A stretch of DNA of 64,000 nucleotides from Collimonas sp. OK307 (GTDB taxonomy: Bacteria > Pseudomonadota > Gammaproteobacteria > Burkholderiales > Burkholderiaceae_D), in contig NZ_FOQI01000015.1 in the NCBI RefSeq assembly GCF_900113705.1, positions 85,956 to 149,955 of the forward strand. Reading direction: 5' to 3'. Each line of letters opens with the position of its first letter. Within the stretch, counting starts at the first letter, position 1. The translations under genes were made by a program, and so were the position numbers. A model generated the notes under the pieces. It did not search any database and had not been told where the DNA came from. It worked only from the letters and a program-made list of their open reading frames with translations. Positions 47,739 through 58,204 of this stretch are shown piece after piece.

Positions 47739-49361
47739 GTGAGCCACACTATCAATAATAACTGGAGCGGGAAGGCTGCATGGCTCGCCACGGCTGCACT
47801 TGCCGCATGGCTCGCCATGTTTTACGTAGCGCCGGTGAGGGCTGCGGCCCCCGGCATTACCGGGACTAGTTTCAACTTCAGTGCGGAAGCCAATCGCATC
47901 AGCCAGCCTGACGGATCGAGCGTTTATTCATGGGGCTACGGCTGCCGCACTGCGCCGTCCGGTTTTGCCCCTGCTACGATCACCGGTGCGACCTGTCCGA
48001 GCATGCAAATTCCGGGGCCGACGCTGATCGTCCGCCAGGGAGACAAGGTGACGGTGACGCTGACCAATAACCTGCCGGCGGCGGCAGGCAACACCTCGAT
48101 CCTGTTCCCCGGATTCCAGGTGTGCACAGCCGTGTTGAACCCGGATGGAAGTTGCCCTGCGGTACCAACCGGCGTGCCAGGCCTCCTGACGCGGGAAGCC
48201 GCTCACGGTGGCTCGGTCACCTATAGTTTCATCGCCAGTACTACGGGCACCCACAACTACTACAGCGGTACGCAGGGCGATCTGCAGATCGAGATGGGAC
48301 TGTACGGCGCGATCATCGTGTTGCCGACTGCGGTGCCGGCCGGCTGTCGCGCGCTGGCCTCGACGCTGCCCGACGGCCAGACCGACTATCGCAACGCCGC
48401 GGCGGCATACAACCACGCCGCCAGCTGTTATGACCGCGAGTACTTGTTCCAGTTCTCCGAAATGGATCCACGCATCCATTCGCAGGCGGAAGACCAGGCT
48501 GGCGCGCCATGCACCCAGCCTAACGGTTGCATGGCCGTCGAGACTGAACCCTACCATCCGGCCTATTTCATGATCAACGGCCGTTCAATGCCCGACGACA
48601 TGGATCCGAACTACGCGGTGCAGTACCCGCACCAGCCATACAACGGCAATCCGCACATGCATCCCGGCGAGCTGGTGCTGTTGCGGATCATCGGCGCCGG
48701 CCGCTGGCAGCATCCGTTCCATGAGCACGGCAATCACGTCCGCATCCTCGGCCGCGACGGCAACCTGATCTTGAGTCAGACTGATTCGACCAAGCTGGCC
48801 GGACCGCTTCTGTTCACCACGACCACCACACCCGGCGTGGCGATGGATGGCATCTTCTACTGGACCGGGAAGGGTTTGAACTGGGACGTCTATGGCCACA
48901 GCGCCGGAGGTGTTTACACAGATGCGGCTTTCCCCGCTTACCTCGGAAAGCCGGTTGTCTGTATCCCGGATGCCAATGGCTATTACACGGCAGATCCGCT
49001 TGCGCCCAACTATTACGAGTGGTGCCAGGATCACAACAAGCCGCTGGAAGCCCATGCGTTCGGCGCTGTAGGCAGCGGCGGCCCTGTGACGCTGCCCGAT
49101 GCGAACATTCTGACCAACGGTTCCTGGTATGGCGGCAGCCCTTATCTCGGGCCGGATGCGACCACTCGCGCTGTCGGCCCCACCGGTTCTACGCCACCGT
49201 CCGGCACGATCGCGAACTCGCCAACAGGCGAAGCGGGTTTCGCCTTCATGTGGCACTCGCACAATGAGCGAGAGATCACTACTAACAATATCTTCCCGGG
49301 CGGAATGATGATGATGATGCTCGTTGATCCACAGGCGTACCTGATTAACGAAGCCAACTAA
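47739..49361 (+). CDS. cupredoxin protein B: exported subunit of a split multicopper oxidase, trinuclear half without T1 Cys
   Basis: A 540-residue exported protein with a long signal ending near APVRA/AAPG. The first cupredoxin domain (~45-205: LIVRQGDKVTVTLTNNLP ... GLYGAIIV) lacks ligands. The second (~285-540) has His325-Pro-Phe-His328-Glu-His330-Gly, and near the end His506-Ser507-His508 where a full oxidase would have His-Cys-His, so it offers four trinuclear His but no type-1 Cys. A Met-rich stretch (GGMMMMML) follows. Together with protein A the complete ligand set is present. It starts at GTG behind AGGAG, 10 bp after protein A. Confidence 0.85.
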   Translation: MSHTINNNWSGKAAWLATAALAAWLAMFYVAPVRAAAPGITGTSFNFSAEANRISQPDGSSVYSWGYGCRTAPSGFAPATITGATCPSMQIPGPTLIVRQGDKVTVTLTNNLPAAAGNTSILFPGFQVCTAVLNPDGSCPAVPTGVPGLLTREAAHGGSVTYSFIASTTGTHNYYSGTQGDLQIEMGLYGAIIVLPTAVPAGCRALASTLPDGQTDYRNAAAAYNHAASCYDREYLFQFSEMDPRIHSQAEDQAGAPCTQPNGCMAVETEPYHPAYFMINGRSMPDDMDPNYAVQYPHQPYNGNPHMHPGELVLLRIIGAGRWQHPFHEHGNHVRILGRDGNLILSQTDSTKLAGPLLFTTTTTPGVAMDGIFYWTGKGLNWDVYGHSAGGVYTDAAFPAYLGKPVVCIPDANGYYTADPLAPNYYEWCQDHNKPLEAHAFGAVGSGGPVTLPDANILTNGSWYGGSPYLGPDATTRAVGPTGSTPPSGTIANSPTGEAGFAFMWHSHNEREITTNNIFPGGMMMMMLVDPQAYLINEAN

Positions 49362-49385
49362 ATATAATAAAGCGGGAGAAACGCG

Positions 49386-52300
49386 ATGAGAACCAATCTG
49401 TTCAACACCAGGTTCTTTGACTTGGTCAAGGCCGGACTAGCGGCGTCGATTTTCTTCATGGCGTGCGGCGCGTCCTTCGCGCAAAGCGTCAATCTGACCG
49501 CGAAGGCCGTGAACACCACGCTGCCGGATGGCCAAGTGGTGCCGATGTGGGGCTACTCCTGTAGCGCCGCTGCGGTAGCGCCGGCCACTTGCGCCGCCGC
49601 CAATCCGAACGCCGGGACGGGCTGGTCGCCATTGGTCATTACCACCCCGCCAGGCAATCTGATTATCAACCTGACCAACAATCTGCCGACACCTCCAAGC
49701 GCCACGACAGGTGTGCCGACTTCTCTGGTGATCGTGGGGCAGCTTGGCGGCGGTTTAGGCAATACGGCGACGACGACTGCGAGTCCGGCGCATGCGACCC
49801 AAAGTACGACCTGGCCTATCGTTGGTGACGCAACCGGCCCGCAATTCACGCCGCCTGCCCAGGCGCCTCGGGTCCAGTCGTTTGCCACTGAAGTGACGAC
49901 CGGCACGACCAAGATATTAAGCTGGACCAATCTGAAACCAGGCACTTACCTGATCGAGTCGGGAACGCACCCCTCGATTCAGGGGCCTATGGGTTTGTAT
50001 GGCGTGCTGATTGTGACCACGCCCGCCAGCGGGTTAACCCCGGCCCAGGCCTACCCGGGAGTCAGCTACGATGCCAGCGTGCCGCTGGTGCTCAGCGAAA
50101 TCGATCCGGTACAAAACGCCGCTGTGGCGGCAGCTGTGGCGACTACCGGTTTCAGCGAAACCAAGGTATGGTCCGGACAGCCCGGCGGGTGCGGCAATCC
50201 GGCCTCGCCATCGACGGTCTTCCGCACCTGTTATCCGCCGGCAGTGAACTACGATCCACGCTATTACCTGATCAACGGCGTTTCGTTTGACCGGACCAAC
50301 GAAATCAAGTCCCAATTTTCTATTGCCGCACCTGCCACCACCGGTCAGGTTCTGGTGCGTTTCGTCAACGCTGGCCTGCGCATGCATGTTCCGACCGTGG
50401 TTGGAGCGCAAACTGGCATCCCGGCCGCTTCCGGTTTCGGGCTGGTTGCGGAAGACGGCAACCTCCTGCCAGGTGCCCGACGGATCCAGAGCGAAGTTTT
50501 CCTGGCCGCAGGCAAGACCTACGACGTGTTGATGAATGCACCTGCAGCGGGAGCCTTGGCGTTGCCGGTGTACGATCGCCAGCTCAGCCTGTCCACCAAT
50601 AATCAGCGCGACGGCGGCATGCTGGCCTATATCAGCGTCAATGGCGGCGCCTTGCCCGTGGCCTCCGGTACGCAGAATGCGATTGCCAATCCCGACAATT
50701 ATTTTCTTGTCCCGGGCAATACCCTTGCCGTCACGGATCCGGCCAAGGGCGTGATCGCCAATGACGTCCGGGTTTATGGCGTGAAGGTGGCGACACCGCC
50801 TGCGCACGGCACGCTTACCTTGAATCCTGACGGCACGTTTACCTATGTGCCGGGTGCCGGCACCACTACCGACAGCTTCACCTATATGGCGAACGGCAAT
50901 CCGGCGCTTACGGCAACAGTGACGCTGGCCGCTTGTACTGCGGGTTCGAGTTGCCTGGGTGGCGCGCCGATCGCCAATAACGACAGCTATACCAGCACCA
51001 TCGCATCGCGCGTGCTGATCGGTGCGCCAGGGGTGCTGGCGAACGATAAGGATCCTGCCGGACACCCGTTGAAAGCCTCGGCGCCTAGCAGTATCACTGG
51101 CGGCACCGTCGCGTTGAACCCGGACGGGTCTTTCACGGCTGCGCCGACAGCCGCTCCCGTCGGTGCGGCTACCGCCACGGTGACGTTCAAATATTCCGCC
51201 GTGAATTCGCAAAATACGTCTTCGGCGCTGGCCACCGTCACTGTGACGTTCAAGGGCGGCAGCGGCCTGGCCGTCAAAGTGTTTGACGGCCCGAGCATGA
51301 AGACGGCTACGCCGGTGCGTATCAATGACTACCGTTGGATCATCGAGGAAGACCGCAGCTTCCAGATCGACCCTGCCTGCCAGACGAACTCAAGCACGCG
51401 GCCGGCCAGTTGCCCGCCGCTGCCGGTTCCGAGCGTCGGCACCAGTTTCCATACCAGCTACATGCCGGTGGTCGCGGCGGGCTGCGTCGGCACCGTCGCT
51501 TGCGAATCCGGGCAGAAAGTGCAGGGTACGCCAGCCGTGTGCGACATTGGCAACGGCGTGTGCCGGACTACTGCCGCACAACAGACCGCCGTCGATCCCA
51601 GCCAGGTTGCGCTGGACCCGACCAAGCACTACTACATCTCGATTTTGCCAGGCGATGCCGGCAACACGTTCTCAGCGGGCGCCGGTGCGCCAGTGCCGGT
51701 CAGTGCGAGCAACCCCAACGGACCGCAGCGGCAATTCAGCATCGCCCTGGATTGTCCATCGGGCCCTGGCGGAGCGGATTTTGCCCCCGGAACCGGGACT
51801 TGCGGCCATGGCATGGGCGGCGCCTCGATCATGCCGGCGATGACTGCTGTCAACGTACTCTTGCAACAGACGCCGTTCCAGACTGCGAAGGTTTCCGTGT
51901 ATGTGTTCGAGGATGACGCTCCGCTCAACGGTGAAATCGACGTCAGTGGTGGTCTGGACGCCTTCGGCACTGCCCGCGAGCCAGGACTGGGCGGTTTTGA
52001 GATCAAGCTGTTCGACGACGCCGGCGGCACCGGTGATCCGACCGGACAAATGACCTATGACATGTTCAACATGCCGCTGTCCAACTCTCTGCAGGGAATG
52101 ATCGATCCATCTACCGGGCTCAATGCCTGCCCGATTTCAAAGTCGAGCGACGGCCTGGTAGGCATGATTCCAACTTGTCCGAAATATGAATCGGATGGCG
52201 TGACTAATTCGCCTCTGGTCGGCCAGGCAGTGATTGCCAACCTCATGCCAGGCAGGTACGGCGTAGTCGCCACACCGGCAGCCGACCGCATCGGCAGGGG

Positions 52301-55300
52301 AGAAGAGTGGCTGCAAACCAACACGCTAGACGGACAGAAAGCCCATGATGCATTCGTCAAGGTAGCCGGGCCGGCCTATTTCCAAGAGTTCGGGCCAGCC
52401 GGTTTCCATGTCACAGTTGGTTTCGCCAACCCGAAAATCATCAATGACCGCCGCACCAACGCGCAGGCAACCGGGTTGTGCGACGCCGCGCCATCCGGCA
52501 GCGGCCTCTCGTGCACCAATTCGGTCAGTGGCCGGATCACCAACCTGCATTACAGCCGTCCGCCGAACCAGAATCTGTATGGCAGCGGTTCGCGCACCTC
52601 GCTTGGTTTCACGCAGTGCTATGTGAGCCTGGGCGATCCGGACAGCGAGGATATTGCATTCACCAAGTGCGACGCCGATGGCAAGTTCAGCTTTAGCGGC
52701 ATACCCAACGGCACGTTCAGATTGACCGTCCTTGACCAGTGGAACGACCAGATTGTCGACGGCCTTGCGACAGCGGTGCAACTGACCGGAAACCAGAATA
52801 AAAACGTCGGCGATCTGCCGGTCCTGCAATGGCATACCAATCTGTATACCAGGACTTACCTCGACACCAACGGCGACGGCGTGTCCCAAGACAACGAACC
52901 GGGGCTGACACTGGTGCCGACCAATATCCGCTTCCGCGACGGCAGCTATTCCAATTTCAACAACACGGACCTCAACGGTTTCGCCGGATTCAACGAGGTG
53001 TTCCCGTTGTTCAACTGGTACGTGGTTGAAGCCGATACGACGCGTTTCAAACAGACTGGCGTACACGTGGTTTATGACGCCGGCGGTCCACCGGACGGCA
53101 CGCCTGGCGGCGGCAGCTCGTCGATTGCCGCGAACTTTGCCAATACGCTGGAATCGGCTACGGCTCACCTCCCTGTCGCTCAGCGGGTTCCGGGAGCGGT
53201 GTATTGCGACAATGCGGACTGCACCGGGTTTTCGATCCTGAACGGCCCTGGCAGCAGTGCCGCCAATCCATCCACCGGCCGCATCGATCCGCCATGGGTA
53301 ACTACTATGGGTTGGCAGGGCTTCTCCGGCCAGAGTTCGTTCATCGAATTCGGCAAGAAGCCGTTCGCCGACACGGAGAATGGCGGGATCAAGGGCGAGG
53401 TGATTTACGCTTCGACACGGCCATTCGATGACCCGGCGTTGCTGATTCACACCAGTTGGACGCCGAATGTTCCTAACGTCACCATCAATCTGTACCAAAA
53501 GGGTACGGCTGCAGATGGCAGCCCCAGCTTGACTCTGGTGGACACCACCCAGACTAGCAGTTGGGACGATTGGGCGCAGGGCTTCCGTTCCGACGGCGTT
53601 CCCAACATGAACTGCCCCGGCCAGGAAACCACCGACCCCTTCTTCTTTACACTGAAGGACAGTACCCAGTGGCTCGATCCGCTGAAAAGGCCCTTGTCCG
53701 CGCATGCGCAGTTCAAATGCTACGACGGCATGCATTCTTTCAACCATCTGCAGCCGGCGCCTTACGACGGTATGTACAAATTCCCTAGCGTGACGGCGAC
53801 CAGCCCGACCACTGGCAAACCGACAGCCAGCAACTGCACTATCTGCGTACCGAATCCAAGCGGTGACGGTACCGTCATGCTACCTGCAGGCAAGTACGTG
53901 GTGGAAATGATCTTGCCACCGGGTTATGAACTGGTGAAAGAGGAAGATAAGAACATCCTCATCGGCGATAACTATATTGCTCCGGTGACGCAGCAGTTCG
54001 CTGGTTTGGGCAGCATCTTCATCCTGCCTGACCAGGCCGCGGTGAATGGCACTTATAACCAGAACAATCCACAGAATCCGACCACCAACCTGGGCTCGTC
54101 GCCCCGGCATGAAGGCGACACCGGCAGTGTCGAAACCTTCTGGCCCTGCGCCGGTGCACTGCGTATCGTGCCTGATTACATCAGCCTGTTCCCTGGCTCG
54201 CAGGAAGTCGCGCCGTTCGCGGGTGCTTCGCGGAATCTGTGCGATCGCAAGGAAGTGCGGCTCGACCCGCAAATGACGGTGCTGGCGAAATTCTGGGTGT
54301 TCAGCTCAACCCACGTTGCCGCGCATTACACCGGTTTCATGCTGGACGATTTTTCCTCGGAATTCGATCCGTATTCACCGCAGTTCGGTGAGAAGTTCGC
54401 CGTCCCCAACGTACCGGTATCGTTTAAGGATTTCACCGGCACTGAAATTTCCCGTGTGTATTCCGACCAGTGGGGTATCTTCAATGGCATGACTTATTCG
54501 ACCTGGGAAGTCAATCCGCCAAATCCAACCGGGTACGCACCAACCATGATGGTCACCTGCATGAACGACCCGGGGCCGATTCCCGATCCGGCACACCCCG
54601 GCCAGACCATCACCGATCCTTTGTACAATCCGGCCTACAGCCAGTTCTGCTACGAGATTCCGTTCATGCCAGGACAGACCCAGTATATGGATACGCCAGT
54701 GGTGCCGGTCTCGGCCTTCGCCGAAGGCTACAATCCGCCTGACTGCGCCTATCCGGACGCCACCCCTGCTATCGGCAAGGTGACCGGCACGGCAGTCAGC
54801 GGTGGTGCCGGCCCCTGGGTCAGTACAGCAGGCGCCGCTCTGACGATCACTGCGATCAATAACACGGGCGACGCGCAAGTGCTGAACCACGCCTATTCCG
54901 GACCGGCTGCCACTACCGCGCCATATAACCAGAAGTTCATCACGCGTCACTATGGCTTCGGGGCGACGCAGGGTAGCGGATCGGTAACGATCGGCGGCGT
55001 CAATGCGTTCGTGTCATCGTGGAGCGATACGCAGATCACGGTGCTGGCGCCCGCATTGACTGCGGCGCAGTCGAGTTGCCCGGTCCAGCAGCGCGGGACA
55101 TTGCTCCCTGCAACCTGCGGTGAGCTGGTGATCACGACCGGCGCCGGCAAGAAATCGATCGACACGGTCACGGTCACCATTGGCGGCAACACGCCGAAAT
55201 ACATCAATGGCGAAAATGCCGCAGGCAATGCCATCCAGAGCGCGATCGACAGCGCCACTCCGGGCGACATGCTCATGGTCGGCCCAGGCCTGTATAACGA

Positions 55301-58187
55301 AATGCTGCTCATGTGGAAGCCGATCCGGCTGCAAGGCGTCGGTGCTGCCTCGGTAACAGTCAATGCCAACACCCATCCGTCGGGCAAGATGGATCCGTGG
55401 CGGCGCCAGGTCGACTGCCTGTTTGGCGTGGCGCTCAACGGTGGCTTGATCACATCGGCCAACCCCTACGATCCGACCGGTACCTACACGTGTCCGGCGG
55501 CGATGCTGCGCAAGGTGGATCCGATCCCGCTCGAGCCGAATATCGGCTGGGACACCAATCTTAACGGCAATCTGGGCGAACTCCTGATAGAACCGACGCT
55601 GATGGGAGCGTATGAAGGCGCCGCCATTACCGTGCTGGCAAAAGGAGTACGCGACGTGCTGGTGGGCGGGGTCCTGCAAGCCGATCCTAACTTCACTGCG
55701 AATGGCATCTTCACGCCGCTCACGGCTAGCAGTGCGGATTGCACAAGCTATCCTAGTAACTTCCTGTGCAATCCGTCGCGCATCGATGGCATCAGTTTCA
55801 ACAACAGCTCTCAAGGCGGCGGCGGCATCTTCCTGCACGGCTGGAACCACAATATGGAAGTCGCCAACAACCGTGTCTTCGGCAATGCCGGTACCCTCAC
55901 CGGCGGCATTACCGTCGGCCAGGTGGAAGTTCCGGACGGCACCTTCGCTGCGGATGGCGTGACCCAACTGCCATACGGCTTCAACAACGCTGTCAATGTG
56001 CATCACAACTCGGTCACGTTGAACTCATCCTACGGCGATGAAATCAACTCCACCACGCCGTCCTCGGCCGGTGGCGTCACTTTCTGTTCGGGGGCTGACA
56101 ACTACCACTTCAACTACAACTGGGTGTGCGGCAACATGAGCAGCGGCGACGGCGGCGGCATGGCGCACTTCGGCTTCAGCTATAACGGCGACATCTCGCA
56201 CAACTGGGTCCTCTTCAACCAGAGCAACAACCCGACGCTGCCGACCTACGGCGGTGGCATCATTGTCCAGGGCGTCGCTCCGGACGGTACTTTCTGCGAA
56301 AACGCCGCGGTCGACCAGGATTGCGCACCTGAGCTGTCCGATGGCGCCGGTCCTGGCATCAAGGTTGACGCCAACCTGATCATCGGCAATACGGCTGAAA
56401 GCGGCAAGGGCGGCGGCCTGCGGCTGCAGAATGTCAATGGTACGGAGGTGGCGCGCAGTCCTAACAATGCGAATGCGTGGTATCAAGTCAACGTCACCAA
56501 CAACATCATTGCGAATAACGTCGCCGGCTGGGCCGGAGGCGGCGTCTCGTTGCAGGATGCCGTGCGTGTCAACTTCATCAATAACACCATCGTTTCCAAC
56601 GACACCACCGCTTCGGCCGGCGTGCTGTTCAACACCGACGCAGCTACGCAAGCCAATGTGCCGCCACCGAATTGCACGACGGTCGGCAGTCAAACAACCT
56701 GCAGCCCGATCACCACCTCGCAATATGAGCCGGCAGGTCTGGAAACAGCGCGTCACACCACCAACCTGATTACGGCGTTCACAGTGCCAAGCGTGGCTTG
56801 TCCTGCCGGTTTGCCGAATTGCACGACGTTCTCGAATCCAGTGATGACTAACAATCTGTTCTGGCAGAACCGTGCCTTCTATATCACGGTAGGCGGTCTC
56901 AATCCGGCGATACCGGGCTTGCAAAACGTGGTGACGTTGAATCCGACTTTGAACCAGGCTGGCCAAAAAACGGGCTATTGCGACTCGCATGCGGTCTACT
57001 GGGACATCGGCGCTTTTGGCGACACTGCGCCGAACAATCATAGTTCCGGGTTGACGCTCAGTCCGAAATTCTCGATCCTGACTGACGCTGCCGACTATCC
57101 GGGAGCAAGCAACCTGGGTACCAATCCAGCTGTGGTAAGCCAGTACTGCAATGGTTCGCGGGTGCCGCCCGAAGGTGGCGGCGTCGGCTTCGCGGTGCCT
57201 CCGGGCATCTCCGATGCTGTCCTGCCAAACCCATTGTTCACCTTGATGCCTGCGGCAACACCGGATGAAGGCAACCAGTGGATCAACATGTTCTACGGAC
57301 CGCTTTCATTGACCAATGCAACCATCGCGTCGGGTGGCGCAGGCTACGGTTTGCCACTCGGTAACTACGCCATTGCGGCGGGGTCGCCGGCGATCAATAC
57401 CGGGACTTCGGCCAATGCGCCTACCAAAGACTTCTTTGGCACCACCAGGCCGCAAGGCGGAAGCTTCGATATCGGTGCGGTCGAGTTCGTGTCAGTGCCC
57501 ACTGCCGCCGCGAATGTAACGCCAACCTCGTTGACCTTCAGCAGTACGGTGGTCGGCGGCACCAGCGCCTCGCAAGCCCTGACGTTGCACAATACCGGCA
57601 GCGCCACGCTGACAGGCATTACTCTGACGTTCACCGGCAGCTTTGCCCGGGCGGCATCGGGCGGCAGCTGCGGTACGACGCTGGCTGCAGCTGGCACCTG
57701 CACCATCAACGTGGTATTCAAGCCGACAGCGACGGGTGCCGCAAACGGGACGCTAGCCATCGGCGCCAACGTGCCGGTCTCGGGCTCGCCAGTGCCCCTC
57801 ACCGGTAGCGGCGCCGCCGCCGTGGTCAGCGCAGCCTTGGCTCCGACCACGTGGGCTGCGCCCAGTACTGCGGTATTGTTGAGCTCGACATTGGGGCCGC
57901 TCCAGAGCTTTACGCTGACCAATACCGGCAACGTAGCGCTCACCGGCATCACGAACGGAACCTTGGCAGGCACGAACCCGGCTGACTATGCCATCAACGC
58001 GCTGGGGTCGACCTGCGGCCCCCTTGTTCTCGGTCAGCTCACGACGATTACAACCTTGAACCCGGGCGCGACTTGCATAGTTTCCGTGCGATTCACGCCG
58101 CACTCGACCGGCGCCAAGAGTGCAACGATATCTGTAAGCGATGCGGCAGGTAGCCAGACATCGACTTTGACGGGAACCGGAAGGTGA
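49386..58187 (+). CDS. giant secreted multidomain protein with N-terminal cupredoxin-like pair and beta-helix
   Basis: 2933 residues, signal peptide to SFA/QS (~32). Order read from the sequence: cupredoxin-like domain 1 (~35-210), closely patterned on protein B's first domain; cupredoxin-like domain 2 (~288-421) with RMHVPTVVG like protein A's second domain, but no HxH ligands; two Ig-like/VCBS-type domains (~439-624); a long Cna-B/SdrD_B-like region (e.g. LDTNGDGVSQDNEPGL at ~1158-1173, a calcium-loop look-alike); an IPT/TIG domain (~1852-1935); a right-handed parallel beta-helix (~1950-2400, repeated Asn-Asn and N-x-I/V-x-x-N turns); choice-of-anchor Q (~2663-2702); and two HYDIN-like choice-of-anchor D repeats (~2706-2933). 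No membrane anchor or autotransporter barrel is seen. The start is 24 bp after protein B. Its role is inferred to be scaffold, substrate binding or surface display. Confidence 0.8.
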   Translation: MRTNLFNTRFFDLVKAGLAASIFFMACGASFAQSVNLTAKAVNTTLPDGQVVPMWGYSCSAAAVAPATCAAANPNAGTGWSPLVITTPPGNLIINLTNNLPTPPSATTGVPTSLVIVGQLGGGLGNTATTTASPAHATQSTTWPIVGDATGPQFTPPAQAPRVQSFATEVTTGTTKILSWTNLKPGTYLIESGTHPSIQGPMGLYGVLIVTTPASGLTPAQAYPGVSYDASVPLVLSEIDPVQNAAVAAAVATTGFSETKVWSGQPGGCGNPASPSTVFRTCYPPAVNYDPRYYLINGVSFDRTNEIKSQFSIAAPATTGQVLVRFVNAGLRMHVPTVVGAQTGIPAASGFGLVAEDGNLLPGARRIQSEVFLAAGKTYDVLMNAPAAGALALPVYDRQLSLSTNNQRDGGMLAYISVNGGALPVASGTQNAIANPDNYFLVPGNTLAVTDPAKGVIANDVRVYGVKVATPPAHGTLTLNPDGTFTYVPGAGTTTDSFTYMANGNPALTATVTLAACTAGSSCLGGAPIANNDSYTSTIASRVLIGAPGVLANDKDPAGHPLKASAPSSITGGTVALNPDGSFTAAPTAAPVGAATATVTFKYSAVNSQNTSSALATVTVTFKGGSGLAVKVFDGPSMKTATPVRINDYRWIIEEDRSFQIDPACQTNSSTRPASCPPLPVPSVGTSFHTSYMPVVAAGCVGTVACESGQKVQGTPAVCDIGNGVCRTTAAQQTAVDPSQVALDPTKHYYISILPGDAGNTFSAGAGAPVPVSASNPNGPQRQFSIALDCPSGPGGADFAPGTGTCGHGMGGASIMPAMTAVNVLLQQTPFQTAKVSVYVFEDDAPLNGEIDVSGGLDAFGTAREPGLGGFEIKLFDDAGGTGDPTGQMTYDMFNMPLSNSLQGMIDPSTGLNACPISKSSDGLVGMIPTCPKYESDGVTNSPLVGQAVIANLMPGRYGVVATPAADRIGRGEEWLQTNTLDGQKAHDAFVKVAGPAYFQEFGPAGFHVTVGFANPKIINDRRTNAQATGLCDAAPSGSGLSCTNSVSGRITNLHYSRPPNQNLYGSGSRTSLGFTQCYVSLGDPDSEDIAFTKCDADGKFSFSGIPNGTFRLTVLDQWNDQIVDGLATAVQLTGNQNKNVGDLPVLQWHTNLYTRTYLDTNGDGVSQDNEPGLTLVPTNIRFRDGSYSNFNNTDLNGFAGFNEVFPLFNWYVVEADTTRFKQTGVHVVYDAGGPPDGTPGGGSSSIAANFANTLESATAHLPVAQRVPGAVYCDNADCTGFSILNGPGSSAANPSTGRIDPPWVTTMGWQGFSGQSSFIEFGKKPFADTENGGIKGEVIYASTRPFDDPALLIHTSWTPNVPNVTINLYQKGTAADGSPSLTLVDTTQTSSWDDWAQGFRSDGVPNMNCPGQETTDPFFFTLKDSTQWLDPLKRPLSAHAQFKCYDGMHSFNHLQPAPYDGMYKFPSVTATSPTTGKPTASNCTICVPNPSGDGTVMLPAGKYVVEMILPPGYELVKEEDKNILIGDNYIAPVTQQFAGLGSIFILPDQAAVNGTYNQNNPQNPTTNLGSSPRHEGDTGSVETFWPCAGALRIVPDYISLFPGSQEVAPFAGASRNLCDRKEVRLDPQMTVLAKFWVFSSTHVAAHYTGFMLDDFSSEFDPYSPQFGEKFAVPNVPVSFKDFTGTEISRVYSDQWGIFNGMTYSTWEVNPPNPTGYAPTMMVTCMNDPGPIPDPAHPGQTITDPLYNPAYSQFCYEIPFMPGQTQYMDTPVVPVSAFAEGYNPPDCAYPDATPAIGKVTGTAVSGGAGPWVSTAGAALTITAINNTGDAQVLNHAYSGPAATTAPYNQKFITRHYGFGATQGSGSVTIGGVNAFVSSWSDTQITVLAPALTAAQSSCPVQQRGTLLPATCGELVITTGAGKKSIDTVTVTIGGNTPKYINGENAAGNAIQSAIDSATPGDMLMVGPGLYNEMLLMWKPIRLQGVGAASVTVNANTHPSGKMDPWRRQVDCLFGVALNGGLITSANPYDPTGTYTCPAAMLRKVDPIPLEPNIGWDTNLNGNLGELLIEPTLMGAYEGAAITVLAKGVRDVLVGGVLQADPNFTANGIFTPLTASSADCTSYPSNFLCNPSRIDGISFNNSSQGGGGIFLHGWNHNMEVANNRVFGNAGTLTGGITVGQVEVPDGTFAADGVTQLPYGFNNAVNVHHNSVTLNSSYGDEINSTTPSSAGGVTFCSGADNYHFNYNWVCGNMSSGDGGGMAHFGFSYNGDISHNWVLFNQSNNPTLPTYGGGIIVQGVAPDGTFCENAAVDQDCAPELSDGAGPGIKVDANLIIGNTAESGKGGGLRLQNVNGTEVARSPNNANAWYQVNVTNNIIANNVAGWAGGGVSLQDAVRVNFINNTIVSNDTTASAGVLFNTDAATQANVPPPNCTTVGSQTTCSPITTSQYEPAGLETARHTTNLITAFTVPSVACPAGLPNCTTFSNPVMTNNLFWQNRAFYITVGGLNPAIPGLQNVVTLNPTLNQAGQKTGYCDSHAVYWDIGAFGDTAPNNHSSGLTLSPKFSILTDAADYPGASNLGTNPAVVSQYCNGSRVPPEGGGVGFAVPPGISDAVLPNPLFTLMPAATPDEGNQWINMFYGPLSLTNATIASGGAGYGLPLGNYAIAAGSPAINTGTSANAPTKDFFGTTRPQGGSFDIGAVEFVSVPTAAANVTPTSLTFSSTVVGGTSASQALTLHNTGSATLTGITLTFTGSFARAASGGSCGTTLAAAGTCTINVVFKPTATGAANGTLAIGANVPVSGSPVPLTGSGAAAVVSAALAPTTWAAPSTAVLLSSTLGPLQSFTLTNTGNVALTGITNGTLAGTNPADYAINALGSTCGPLVLGQLTTITTLNPGATCIVSVRFTPHSTGAKSATISVSDAAGSQTSTLTGTGR

Positions 58188-58204
58188 CGTCCGTTTAAGG
58201 TCAT

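Noticed and set aside
52326..53747. 473-codon minus-strand frame
   Set aside because: Antisense to the giant gene; long only because the region is GC-rich.
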